Shown here in pieces: positions 6,775 to 14,218 of a stretch of 20,636 nt of DNA. The DNA is from an uncultured Eubacteriales bacterium. GTDB taxonomy: Bacteria; Bacillota; Clostridia; Oscillospirales; Acutalibacteraceae. Both the position numbers and the translations under genes were made by a program. The first letter of the stretch is position 1. Every line of letters begins with the position of its first letter. The stretch covers positions 1-20,636 of the forward strand of contig CAKUAQ010000035.1 of NCBI GenBank assembly GCA_934636435.1, written 5' to 3'. The notes beneath the pieces are model-generated. The model was not told the origin of the DNA, made no database searches, and saw nothing but the letters and a program-made list of their open reading frames with translations.

Positions 6775-8334
6775 CTCTGCCTGCGGGATGCCGGCACCAT
6801 GACTCTTGCGGCGCGGTAGCTGCTGCCGATCCCTCGATGTGATGCCACCCAGCGCAGGCAGCAGCACCAGATACACGCCGGTCACGGCGGACATTCCCGC
6901 CATGAGCTCCATCCATCCGCCGGGGAACGAGAGAGCTCGGCGCAAGGCGGCATAGCCGCCACCGGCCAAAGAGGCAGCCAGGCCCGGCGCCAGCACCCAG
7001 TGGCCGACCTCCAGCGGTGTGTGGCTGACAGTCAGCAGCCGATGGGTGCTGAGAAAAGCCGTGAGCAAATTGCTCAGCAGCATCACAAACAAAAAACCGG
7101 TGATGCCGAATCGGGGGAGCAGCAGTGGGATGAGTGACAGCCGCAGCAGCGAATCCGCAGCGCTGTACCATAGGGAACGCACCTGCTCGCCCAACCCGCG
7201 TAGCAGGCCGGTGGCAACGGTATCCAGATACATCACTGGGGCCAGCGGTCCCAGAATTTGCAGCAGCAGTCCGACGGTCTCATCGTGATAGAGATACTGT
7301 CCCAGCTCCCGACCGAACACCGTGAACAGACAGCCGATCAGCATGGCCCCCAGCATCGTAATGTGCAGCGATTGCCCGGTGAGCTTTGTGACCTGCCGCT
7401 TTTGCCCCAGCGCATGGGCATCCGATAGCTCCGGCACCAGCAGATTGGATAATGTCACCAGAAAAGCGGCGGGGAAAAACAGAAGCGGCAAGGCCATTCC
7501 CTTTACAGCTCCGAATTGCGCCAAAGAACGCGCATCGGATCGGGTGAATCGGGTGAGCATGGCGGGCACCAATACATTTTCTACGGTGCGCAGTCCGGTG
7601 GTGAGATACCGTCCGGCGGTCAGCGGCACGGCGATGGCCAGCAGCGGCCTCAACAGGCCGCGTTTGACCCTTGGCGGCGATTGAGGAGATGCCTTTCGCA
7701 GTTTTCGGCGATCCAACGCATAGGCGGCGGTCAGCCAGCCGCAGCAGACCGTTTCCGAGAGCGCGTCGCCGATGATGATGATGCGGCAGGCCTCCTCCAG
7801 CGGGCAATCCCCGGCCAGCCGCAACAGCAGCAGGATTCCACCGATGCGGGTGAGCTGCTCTGCGATCTGCGCCATGCTGGGAGGGGCAGCCCGTCGGCGC
7901 GCCATAAAATATCCCTTTAGACAGCTGGATATGCCGATGAACGGCAGGGCAATCCCGCTGACTGCCAGAGAGGAGGCTGCCCGTCTGTCTCCGATCAGGC
8001 GGGCGAGCGGCTGGGAAAAACCGTACAGCAGACCGGCGGAAACACAGCCGAAGAGGATACACAGCCCCACCGATAGGCGCAGTATGCGAAAAGCGGTTTC
8101 CGGCTCCTTGCGCGCCAGTGCCTCTGCCGTCATGCGGGTGACAGCGGTGGTCAGTCCGGCGGCGGCAAAGGCTGTCCCCAGCACATATACGGAGAACACC
8201 AGCTGATACAGACCCATGCCCTCTGCACCGACCCGATTGGAGATGAAAATGCGGAATACGATTCCCAGCGACCGCAGCAGCAGCGAGGTGACGGTCATCA
8301 CAGCAGTATTCATAACAAAAGCCCGGCGGTTCAC
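6748..8334 (-). CDS. MurJ/SpoVB-like lipid flippase (MATE/MVF superfamily)
   Basis: A 528-residue polytopic membrane protein with about 14 hydrophobic segments. Its N-terminus RSLGIVFRIFISNRVGAEGMGLYQL is the characteristic first helix-loop of the SpoVB/Wzx/MurJ group, which flips lipid-linked sugar precursors. The start is GTG at 8334, preceded by AAGGAGGT (minus-strand reading of 8345-8352) with a 10-nt spacer; an upstream ATG at 8463 has no such site and would overlap the preceding gene by 101 nt. Last gene of the minus-strand unit, after two peptidoglycan-binding genes, which supports a cell-wall or cortex role. SpoVB, MurJ or a polysaccharide exporter cannot be told apart by eye. Its last codons are encoded by one arm of the terminator hairpin. 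Confidence 0.88.
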   Translation of the reverse strand: MNRRAFVMNTAVMTVTSLLLRSLGIVFRIFISNRVGAEGMGLYQLVFSVYVLGTAFAAAGLTTAVTRMTAEALARKEPETAFRILRLSVGLCILFGCVSAGLLYGFSQPLARLIGDRRAASSLAVSGIALPFIGISSCLKGYFMARRRAAPPSMAQIAEQLTRIGGILLLLRLAGDCPLEEACRIIIIGDALSETVCCGWLTAAYALDRRKLRKASPQSPPRVKRGLLRPLLAIAVPLTAGRYLTTGLRTVENVLVPAMLTRFTRSDARSLAQFGAVKGMALPLLFFPAAFLVTLSNLLVPELSDAHALGQKRQVTKLTGQSLHITMLGAMLIGCLFTVFGRELGQYLYHDETVGLLLQILGPLAPVMYLDTVATGLLRGLGEQVRSLWYSAADSLLRLSLIPLLLPRFGITGFLFVMLLSNLLTAFLSTHRLLTVSHTPLEVGHWVLAPGLAASLAGGGYAALRRALSFPGGWMELMAGMSAVTGVYLVLLPALGGITSRDRQQLPRRKSHGAGIPQAEKKEQSSLQ

Positions 8335-8362
8335 AAAAACGGCGACCTCCTTTCCGACGGTG

Positions 8363-8884
8363 TTATTCCCGGTTATACAGGGTGACAATCCGATCCCAGG
8401 TAGCCTTATCGGTGACACCGGTCTCATTGATCCCGGAGCGGTGCTGCATGGAGCGCACGGCATCGGCGGTATTGACGGTGTAGATGCCGGTGGGCGTATC
8501 CACTGCGGGCATATCCGTATAGCTGTTTCTCAGCTGCCGCAGAATGATCTGCAGCATATACACCGCATCGTTTTGGATCCCGATCGTGAGCGGCGGCTGC
8601 CCCTGGCGATAGGCATAGACGGAATAGGGGTTTGCGTTGAGGTATTCCACGGTCTGATAGGAGGCGAACAGCGCCTCCCATGTCACTCGATCCACCGTCC
8701 CCGTTACCGGCAATCCCACCGATTGTTGAAAGCTCCGCACCGCCAGTTCGGTGTCCCGGCCGTAGATGCCGTCCACCGGCACGTTGCTGTACCCTTGCAC
8801 GGAACGTTGGATGCTGCGTAGGTAGCGCTGCAGTTCCCGGATATAGACTGCCTCGTCGGCGGTGATGTCGTTTGTCACGTTCAT
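8363..8884 (-). CDS. Small protein with two peptidoglycan-binding (PG_binding_1) repeats
   Basis: 173 residues, made up almost entirely of two PG_binding_1-type repeats, at about 13-78 (VDGIYGRDTELAVRSFQQ, then VTGTVDRVTWEAL) and about 98-173 (GIYTVNTADAVRSMQ, then TGVTDKATWDRIV). The start at 8884 was chosen because GGGAGG lies 7 nt upstream and the ATG overlaps the preceding stop as ATGA; the frame is open further upstream but that part runs inside the neighbouring gene. There is no signal peptide, membrane helix or catalytic domain. PG_binding_1 domains usually anchor hydrolases to peptidoglycan, so this protein may be a targeting or structural partner of the SpoIID-like gene before it. 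Confidence 0.88.
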   Translation of the reverse strand: MNVTNDITADEAVYIRELQRYLRSIQRSVQGYSNVPVDGIYGRDTELAVRSFQQSVGLPVTGTVDRVTWEALFASYQTVEYLNANPYSVYAYRQGQPPLTIGIQNDAVYMLQIILRQLRNSYTDMPAVDTPTGIYTVNTADAVRSMQHRSGINETGVTDKATWDRIVTLYNRE

Positions 8885-10284
8885 GCGGTTTCCTCCCGTG
8901 GGATGGGTGAGCCGGGGTATTGCCCCAGTCTCTTTGCGTTGCCGAAGCGCAGGTCGGAATATGTGCCGGCAATGGTATCCCAAGTGATCGCCCCTACGGT
9001 GCCGGTGTCCGGCAGTCCGAACAGCTGCTGGAACGCCCGCACGGCGGCCTCCGTTTCCATACCGTATACGCCGGTGACGGAAGGCGCCGGAATTTGGGTA
9101 TAGGTCTGGGAAATGTAACTGAGATATTCCTGCAGCATGGCCACATCCTCACCGGTGGAGCCCTGCGCCAACGCCCGTCCGGAAAAAAGCGGTACGCCGC
9201 CGTCGATGAATTCGCTGGTGTCCACGATACTCAGGTAGGTATCGTAGAGAGAATTCCAGGTCTCCCGATCCATGATGCCGTCCACCTCCAGCCCGAAGGT
9301 CTGCTGATAGGCGCGCACGGCATCATCCGTGGCCTGATCGTAGATGCCGGTGATGGGGATTCGGGGGATGGTGTTGTAGAAAGCGGCCACCACATTGAGA
9401 AAATACTGCACAGACTGCACCTCGATGCCTTGGCTGCCCAGGGAAATTTCTCCCTCAAACTGGCTGGGCAGTTCATCCCGGCTGATCCCCTCGCTGTCCA
9501 GCTCGCTGAGCCGCTTGACGGCGTTGTAGATATACGAGATGCGGTTCCAGGTGGCGGGGCCGATCAGTCCGTCCTGCGTCAGATTGAAAATCCTCTGAAA
9601 CGCCCGCACCGCATCTTCTGTGTCCACACCGAACAGCCCGTTGGCAGCGGCGACCTTGGGGATGCCGGGGTAGTTGGAGGAGATGCGGTTGAGCTGGATC
9701 TGCTTGAGCTGCACGTCGTTGGAATTGTCTCCCTGCCGCAGCACCCGGCCGGGGTAGGAGGGCAAACCGTTGCGGATGGGCACATCGGAGACGATATCAA
9801 TGGTATCGCCGTAGTAACGGGTGAGAATATCGTAGGCGCCCAGTCCCTCCTCCGCCAGCGCCACCGTGCCCCACTGGGATAATCCGTTGCAGGTGGTGGT
9901 GGTGCCGTTGCAGTATTGAGTGAAATACGGCTCCACACTGCCTCGACGCACCACGTAAGAGTTGAATATTTCGTCCACGATGCGGCTGACTCTGTCGTAG
10001 ATATCCCGCCCGGGAACATAGGACTGGTCATATCGGGTAGAATTGGTGATGTCAAAGTCATAGCCCTGGCTGCGGTACCATTCGGTGTAGTAGCGATTCA
10101 GCGCAAAAGAGATCTGTGCGTAGATATTTGCCCGTAGCGCTGCCTCCGGCCAGGTGGGATAGATTTCGCTGGAGGCCACGTTTTTGATGTAATCGGGAAA
10201 GGGCACATAGACGTTTTCTGCCGCCTGCCCCGGTGCACCCAGATGCACCACGATCTGATTGGGTATGTACGGGGTTCCGGTCAT
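8881..10284 (-). CDS. SpoIID-like domain fused to three peptidoglycan-binding repeats
   Basis: 467 residues. The first about 165 resemble the SpoIID/LytB fold: YIKNVASSEIYPTWPEAALR (Glu40 aligns with the catalytic Glu of SpoIID's SEMP motif), then DITNSTRYDQSY and GLSQWGTVALAEEGLGAYDI, the counterpart of SpoIID's GMSQYGA-type segment. Three PG_binding_1 repeats follow at about 185-258, 280-350 and 371-445, each with a GxxxxxTxxAVRAxQ core and a DGxxxxxTW-type end. SpoIID is a lytic transglycosylase for forespore engulfment, so murein cleavage is plausible. No signal peptide or anchor is visible at the N-terminus (MTGTPYIPNQIVVHLG), unlike SpoIID. AAAGGAGGAAC upstream supports the ATG; the gap to the preceding gene is 14 nt. 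Domain calls are from motif reading. Confidence 0.82.
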   Translation of the reverse strand: MTGTPYIPNQIVVHLGAPGQAAENVYVPFPDYIKNVASSEIYPTWPEAALRANIYAQISFALNRYYTEWYRSQGYDFDITNSTRYDQSYVPGRDIYDRVSRIVDEIFNSYVVRRGSVEPYFTQYCNGTTTTCNGLSQWGTVALAEEGLGAYDILTRYYGDTIDIVSDVPIRNGLPSYPGRVLRQGDNSNDVQLKQIQLNRISSNYPGIPKVAAANGLFGVDTEDAVRAFQRIFNLTQDGLIGPATWNRISYIYNAVKRLSELDSEGISRDELPSQFEGEISLGSQGIEVQSVQYFLNVVAAFYNTIPRIPITGIYDQATDDAVRAYQQTFGLEVDGIMDRETWNSLYDTYLSIVDTSEFIDGGVPLFSGRALAQGSTGEDVAMLQEYLSYISQTYTQIPAPSVTGVYGMETEAAVRAFQQLFGLPDTGTVGAITWDTIAGTYSDLRFGNAKRLGQYPGSPIPREETA

Positions 10285-10298
10285 GGTCGTTCCTCCTT

Positions 10299-11072
10299 TT
10301 ACAGATTTGTCGGGCCGCCGGAGCGGAACACCAGAGGCGAGTTGTCTCCGCTGGGGATCACCGGGTACATTCCGGCGGACTGGGTGACGCTGTTGCCACC
10401 GTATACCGGTACATCCTCGTAGATAGCGGTGCGGAATCCGTCGGCTTTTACCCGGATGTCATAGGGAATATAGGGCCGGACGCTCCCCGGCTGCATGGTC
10501 TGTGCCGGATCGACCGACGGCAGCACGATCACCGAGGTCAGACCGTCCCGATCGGTGACGGTGTTGGCATAGAGCAGAGTGCGGTCATCCAGCTCCCGGC
10601 TGACGGTTACGTGGGCGCCCGGCAGCGGCTCAGCGGTTTGTCCGGTATAGACGAATACCCGCAGATATCCCTCATATGGGGATTTTTCCGGAGTGGGCGG
10701 CGTTTGTGCAGTGTCTGCGGACGGCATTGCGGATGGGGCGGGGGGCGGCGCGATGGGTACCTCGCCGTGCAGATCACCGTCGGTATAGGGAAAACGGGGG
10801 ATCGAAGGGGGAGCGGTCGGCGGCGGAGCTGCAGGGGACCCTGTCAGCGGCAGAGGGATGTTCTCCGGAGGCGGTGATACAGATCCCTGCGCCGGCATTT
10901 CCGCCGCCAGCCGCCGGCGATCCCTGGCGATGTCCGGCAGGGGAAATTCGGCATCCAGCCAGCTGGTCGATGGGGGCGGCGATTGCTTCCGGTAGGTCTC
11001 CATCAGCTCGCGGTTGTACCGTTCGATCAGTTCCTTGACCGGGATGGAGCGGGCGGGCTCGGACGTGGACAT
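10299..11072 (-). CDS. Proline-rich protein with carboxypeptidase-regulatory-like domain
   Basis: 257 residues. The N-terminal part (about 1-40) is charged and helical (VKELIERYNRELMETYRKQ). A long Pro/Ala/Ser-rich linker spans about 60-135. The C-terminal about 115 residues form a beta-rich domain beginning GYLRVFVYTGQTAEPLPGAH, followed by TVTDRDGLTSVIVLP and a YDIRVKADGFRTAIYEDVPV segment, the pattern of a carboxypeptidase-regulatory-like or CNA-B-like fold. The start at 11072 has AGGAGG 9 nt upstream. No signal peptide is seen. It is the first gene of the minus-strand unit, so it probably acts with the peptidoglycan-binding proteins, perhaps as a scaffold; its function is unknown. Confidence 0.78.
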   Translation of the reverse strand: MSTSEPARSIPVKELIERYNRELMETYRKQSPPPSTSWLDAEFPLPDIARDRRRLAAEMPAQGSVSPPPENIPLPLTGSPAAPPPTAPPSIPRFPYTDGDLHGEVPIAPPPAPSAMPSADTAQTPPTPEKSPYEGYLRVFVYTGQTAEPLPGAHVTVSRELDDRTLLYANTVTDRDGLTSVIVLPSVDPAQTMQPGSVRPYIPYDIRVKADGFRTAIYEDVPVYGGNSVTQSAGMYPVIPSGDNSPLVFRSGGPTNL

Positions 11073-11135
11073 ACGGGCATTCCTCCTAATTGTAAAAAAA
11101 TCGGTATATCGCATAGGATTTCAGAGCATACGGGA

Positions 11136-11165
11136 ATTATCCGGAGCCAACCCGGAGCAAAATGA
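11136..11165 (-). promoter_or_regulatory. Weak promoter candidate for the minus-strand four-gene unit
   Basis: Reading the minus strand, TCATTTT (11159-11165) is followed by GGATAAT at about 11136-11142. GATAAT is a good sigma-A -10 with a poor -35; alternatively TCATTTT is a 6-of-7 sigma-E -35 followed after 15 bp by CGGATAAT, 5 of 8 to the sigma-E -10. The leader would be about 55-60 nt. Neither reading is compelling; it is listed because no better promoter is visible. Confidence 0.25.
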
Positions 11166-11246
11166 CATAAATCCCGGTTAATTTGCAGAAAATCCGGCTT
11201 TATTCCGGGAAATTTCGATTTTTTTCGGAAATTTTCGGTTTTCCTA

Positions 11247-11275
11247 TTGACATTTGCGGAAAAGCATTCTATATT
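11247..11275 (+). promoter_or_regulatory. Strong sigma-A promoter of potABCD
   Basis: TTGACA (11247-11252), exact consensus, and TATATT (11270-11275), 5 of 6, are separated by exactly 17 bp in an AT-rich setting. The predicted start near 11282 gives a leader of about 175 nt, long for a transporter operon. A short hairpin (ATTCGG 11286-11291 with CCGAAT 11297-11302) lies right at the 5' end of that leader. Upstream, 11115-11246 holds AT-rich repeats of GGAAATTT- and CCGGAG-like words but no gene. Confidence 0.85.
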
Positions 11276-11373
11276 GTATCCTGTTATTCGGAGAACCCGA
11301 ATTGCATCTATTTTTTATCGCTTGTGCCGACCAAACAGCGCCGCAGTCTACATTCGTGTCTGGCTGTGAAAAA

Positions 11374-11446
11374 CCCTTTGCGGAGGGCGTTGCCGAAGCC
11401 GGTGCGCCGCCGCTTGACCGGCGGAAACTCATTACCGCAAAGGGGG
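11374..11446 (+). promoter_or_regulatory. Structured leader RNA occluding the potA ribosome binding site
   Basis: CCCTTTGCGG (11374-11383) pairs perfectly over 10 bp with CCGCAAAGGG (11435-11444). Inside it, CCGCCG (11407-11412) pairs with CGGCGG (11419-11424) round a 6-nt loop, and 11387-11407 can form a further imperfect arm (GCG/CGC plus CCG/CGG), giving a junction-like shape. The G run 11442-11446, the only plausible potA ribosome binding site, lies in or beside the 3' arm of the closing stem, so folding should block translation. I could not match it to a riboswitch class I know; a ligand, perhaps a polyamine, is speculation. Confidence 0.5.
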
Positions 11447-11456
11447 ATGCAAGACA

Positions 11457-12605
11457 ATGGAAAACAAGAAGATCATCGAGCTGAAAAACATTTCCGTGTC
11501 CTTTGATGGAGAACCGGTGCTCAAGGATTTGAACCTGAGCATATCCGACGGAGAGTTTGTCACGCTGCTGGGGCCTTCCGGCTGCGGCAAGACGACGACC
11601 CTGCGGATCATCGGCGGTTTCATCGAACCGGACGGCGGGGATGTTTTTTTCGATGGAAAACGCATCAACGGTCTGCCCGCATACAAGCGCAGCGTCAATA
11701 CCATTTTTCAACGCTACGCGCTGTTTCCACATCTGAATGTATATGAGAATGTGGCGTTTGGTATGCGTGTGCAGAAAAAAAGCAACCGGGAGATCGAAGA
11801 AACGGTGGCGCGGATGCTCAAGCTGGTGAATCTGGTGGGATTTGAAAAGCGGGCAGTGTCCACGCTTTCCGGCGGACAGCAGCAGCGGGTGGCGATTGCC
11901 CGGGCGCTGGCCAATAATCCCCGGGTACTGCTGCTGGATGAGCCGCTGGCGGCACTGGATCTGAAGCTGCGTAAGGATATGCAGTCGGAGCTGAAGAACA
12001 TCCAGAAGAGTTTGGGTATCAGCTTTATCTACGTCACCCACGATCAGGAGGAGGCGCTCTCCATGTCCGATACCGTGGTGGTGATGGATAACGGAGAAAT
12101 CCAGCAGATCGGTACGCCGCAGGATATCTATAATGAGCCGCAGAATGCCTTTGTGGCGGATTTCATCGGGGAGAGTAACATTCTGGACGGCGTGATGCTG
12201 CAGGATTATCTGGTGGAGTTTTTCGGACGGCAATTCAGCTGCCTGGATGCCGGATTTGAGCCGAATGAGCCGGTGGACGTGGTGATTCGTCCGGAGGATA
12301 TTGATATTGTGGAGCCGGTGAAGGGAGATTTGACCGGCACGGTGACGGCTGTCACCTTCAAGGGCGTTCACTACGAGACCATTGTGGATTTCAAAGGCTT
12401 TAAGTGGCTGATCCAGACCACCGACTATCACCCGGTGGATACCACCATCGGCATCGTGCTGAATCCGGAGGATATCCATATCATGAAAAAATCTGCCTAT
12501 TCCGGTATGTTCGGCGATTACAGCTCCTATTCCGAGGAATTTGACGAGCTGGCCGACCCGGAGGCGGATGCGACGGCGGAGGATGCCGGGGAGGCGGAGG
12601 AATGA
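11457..12605 (+). CDS. potA: Spermidine/putrescine ABC transporter ATP-binding protein PotA
   Basis: ATPase subunit powering polyamine import by PotBCD at the membrane. Walker A GPSGCGKTT is at 39-47, the Q-loop at Gln85 (IFQRYALFPHL), the signature LSGGQQQR at 137-144, Walker B VLLLDEP at 157-163 and the switch His195 in YVTHD. The C-terminal TOBE-like region follows from about 285 (VVIRPEDIDIVEPVKG). The 382 residues end in an acidic tail (EEFDELADPEADATAEDAG), longer than many PotA proteins. The start is set by the G-rich site at 11442-11446; the nearby ATG at 11447 is out of frame. The stop overlaps potB as ATGA. Confidence 0.95.
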   Translation: MENKKIIELKNISVSFDGEPVLKDLNLSISDGEFVTLLGPSGCGKTTTLRIIGGFIEPDGGDVFFDGKRINGLPAYKRSVNTIFQRYALFPHLNVYENVAFGMRVQKKSNREIEETVARMLKLVNLVGFEKRAVSTLSGGQQQRVAIARALANNPRVLLLDEPLAALDLKLRKDMQSELKNIQKSLGISFIYVTHDQEEALSMSDTVVVMDNGEIQQIGTPQDIYNEPQNAFVADFIGESNILDGVMLQDYLVEFFGRQFSCLDAGFEPNEPVDVVIRPEDIDIVEPVKGDLTGTVTAVTFKGVHYETIVDFKGFKWLIQTTDYHPVDTTIGIVLNPEDIHIMKKSAYSGMFGDYSSYSEEFDELADPEADATAEDAGEAEE

Positions 12606-13417
12606 AGAATCGTTCCACGGCGGCTCCCTTTGGCGTATGGATGGGGATCTTCACGGTGGTTCCCATGGCGATCGTGCTGTGGTTTGCCTTTACCGATGAG
12701 ACCGGAGCGTTCACCTTTGCCAATATCCGCGCCATCGGGAATTATATCGGTACTTATCTGGATTCGATCTGGCTGGGGGCGCTGGCGACCTTCATTTGTC
12801 TGGTGCTGGCCTATCCCATTGCTTTCAGCATTTCCCGGAGCAGTGAGCACGTACAGCGCACGATGGTGATGATCGTGATGCTGCCCATGTGGATGAATTT
12901 CCTGCTGCGTACCTATGCCTGGATGACGCTCCTGGAGGATCAGGGGCTGATCAACCAGTTCTTGGGGTTATTTGGTCTGCACTGGCACGTGATCAACACC
13001 AATACCGCCATTGTGCTGGGCATGGTGTATAACTTCCTGCCTTTCATGATCCTGCCGCTTTACTCGGTGATGGCGAAGCTGGATCCGAAGATCATCGAGG
13101 CGGCGCAGGATCTGGGCTCCAATAACTATCAGATATTCAAGCGGGTGGTGCTGCCCCTAAGCGCTCCGGGCATCGTGTCCGGGGTGACGATGGTGTTTGT
13201 CCCGGCGGTCAGCACCTTTGTAATTTCCAAGCTGCTGGGCGGCAGTAAATACATGATGATCGGCGATGTCATCGAGTCCATGTTTATGGGCGATGGCTGT
13301 AACTATAATGTGGGGGCGGCTTTGTCGCTGGTGTTGATGGTGCTGATGCTCCTGTGTATGTCGGTCATGCGCCGGGTGGACCGGGATGACGACGAGATGG
13401 GAGGGATGATGGCGTGA
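12602..13417 (+). CDS. potB: Spermidine/putrescine ABC transporter permease PotB
   Basis: Inner-membrane permease of the polyamine importer. The 271 residues show about six membrane helices (the first at about 12-30, PFGVWMGIFTVVPMAIVLWF) and the cytoplasmic EAA loop beginning EAAQDLGSNNYQIFKRVVLP at residue 166, which contacts PotA. The start overlaps the potA stop by 4 nt and its ribosome binding site GGGGAGGCGGAGG is inside potA. The stop overlaps potC by 4 nt. The C-terminus RRVDRDDDEMGGMMA is charged and cytoplasmic. Confidence 0.94.
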   Translation: MKNRSTAAPFGVWMGIFTVVPMAIVLWFAFTDETGAFTFANIRAIGNYIGTYLDSIWLGALATFICLVLAYPIAFSISRSSEHVQRTMVMIVMLPMWMNFLLRTYAWMTLLEDQGLINQFLGLFGLHWHVINTNTAIVLGMVYNFLPFMILPLYSVMAKLDPKIIEAAQDLGSNNYQIFKRVVLPLSAPGIVSGVTMVFVPAVSTFVISKLLGGSKYMMIGDVIESMFMGDGCNYNVGAALSLVLMVLMLLCMSVMRRVDRDDDEMGGMMA

Positions 13418-14214
13418 AAACTCTGTCCCGTATTTATAATGCGCTCATCTTTCTGTTTTTGTACAGTCCTATTGTGGTGCTGATCGTCTATTCCTTCAAC
13501 GACTCCCGCAGCCGCGTGCGGTGGGGAGGGTTTACGCTGGATTGGTATCGGGATCTGTTCAGCAATGAGTTGATCCTGGACTCGCTGCGCATCACGCTGG
13601 AGGTGGCCGTGCTGGCGGCTCTGGTGGCGACGGTGATCGGCACCATGGCGGCGGTGGGGATATACAGCATGAACGGGCGGCTGCGCCGCTGGCTGCTGGC
13701 GCTCAACAATATCCCCATGATCAATCCGGAGATCGTCACCGGTATCTCCATGATGCTGATGTTTGTGGCGATCTACCGTGCCACCGGGCTGTTGCAGCCG
13801 GGATTTTTGACCCTGCTGCTGGCGCACATCACCTTCTGCATTCCGTATGTGGTGCTCCAGGTGATGCCGAAGCTCCGGCAGATGAACAAGCATATGTATG
13901 AGGCGGCGCTGGATCTGGGCTGCCATCCGCTGCCCGCCTTCTTCAAGGTGGTGCTGCCGGAGATCATGCCCGGTGTGATCACCGGGTCGCTGATGGCATT
14001 CACCATGTCGTTGGATGATTTTGTGATCAGTTATTTTAATTCCGGCTCCACGGCGCAGAATCTGTCCGTGACCATCTATTCCATGACGAAAAAGCCCATC
14101 ACTCCGGAGATCAACGCCTTATCGACGCTGATGTTCGGATCGGTGCTGGTGTTGCTGGTGATCGTGAATCTCCGGCAGATTCGGGATGCCAAAAAGACGG
14201 CGGAAAGGAGATAG
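13414..14214 (+). CDS. potC: Spermidine/putrescine ABC transporter permease PotC
   Basis: Second permease of the importer, 266 residues with about six membrane helices and an EAA loop beginning EAALDLGCHPLPAFFKVVLP at residue 163. MSLDDFVISYFNSG near the C-terminal part is typical of PotC. The start is GTG, overlapping the potB stop (GTGA), with GGGAGGG upstream. The order potA-potB-potC-potD with 4-nt overlaps is the classical polyamine uptake operon. Confidence 0.94.
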   Translation: MKTLSRIYNALIFLFLYSPIVVLIVYSFNDSRSRVRWGGFTLDWYRDLFSNELILDSLRITLEVAVLAALVATVIGTMAAVGIYSMNGRLRRWLLALNNIPMINPEIVTGISMMLMFVAIYRATGLLQPGFLTLLLAHITFCIPYVVLQVMPKLRQMNKHMYEAALDLGCHPLPAFFKVVLPEIMPGVITGSLMAFTMSLDDFVISYFNSGSTAQNLSVTIYSMTKKPITPEINALSTLMFGSVLVLLVIVNLRQIRDAKKTAERR

Positions 14215-14218
14215 GGCA

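Noticed and set aside
5921..7171. Long minus-strand frame under the LCP gene and flippase
   Set aside because: It overlaps the LCP gene and the terminator, has shadow-like composition and no recognisable domain.
8920..9882. Plus-strand frame opposite the SpoIID-like gene
   Set aside because: Low-complexity Gly/His/Val-rich product of the antisense strand; the minus-strand gene has clear repeated domains.
11084..11092. TTTACAAT on the minus strand as a sigma-E -10 for the proline-rich gene
   Set aside because: It abuts the ribosome binding site and has no matching -35 at the right distance.
11374..11456. Assignment of the potA leader to the glycine, c-di-GMP or Moco riboswitch
   Set aside because: Short words (GCCGAAG, GAAACTC, CGCAAAG) recall parts of glycine and c-di-GMP riboswitches, but the surrounding stems and order of conserved elements do not fit, so no class is claimed.
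11244..12479. Minus-strand frame of about 410 residues opposite potA
   Set aside because: Antisense shadow rich in His, Ile and Gln; potA is certain on the other strand.
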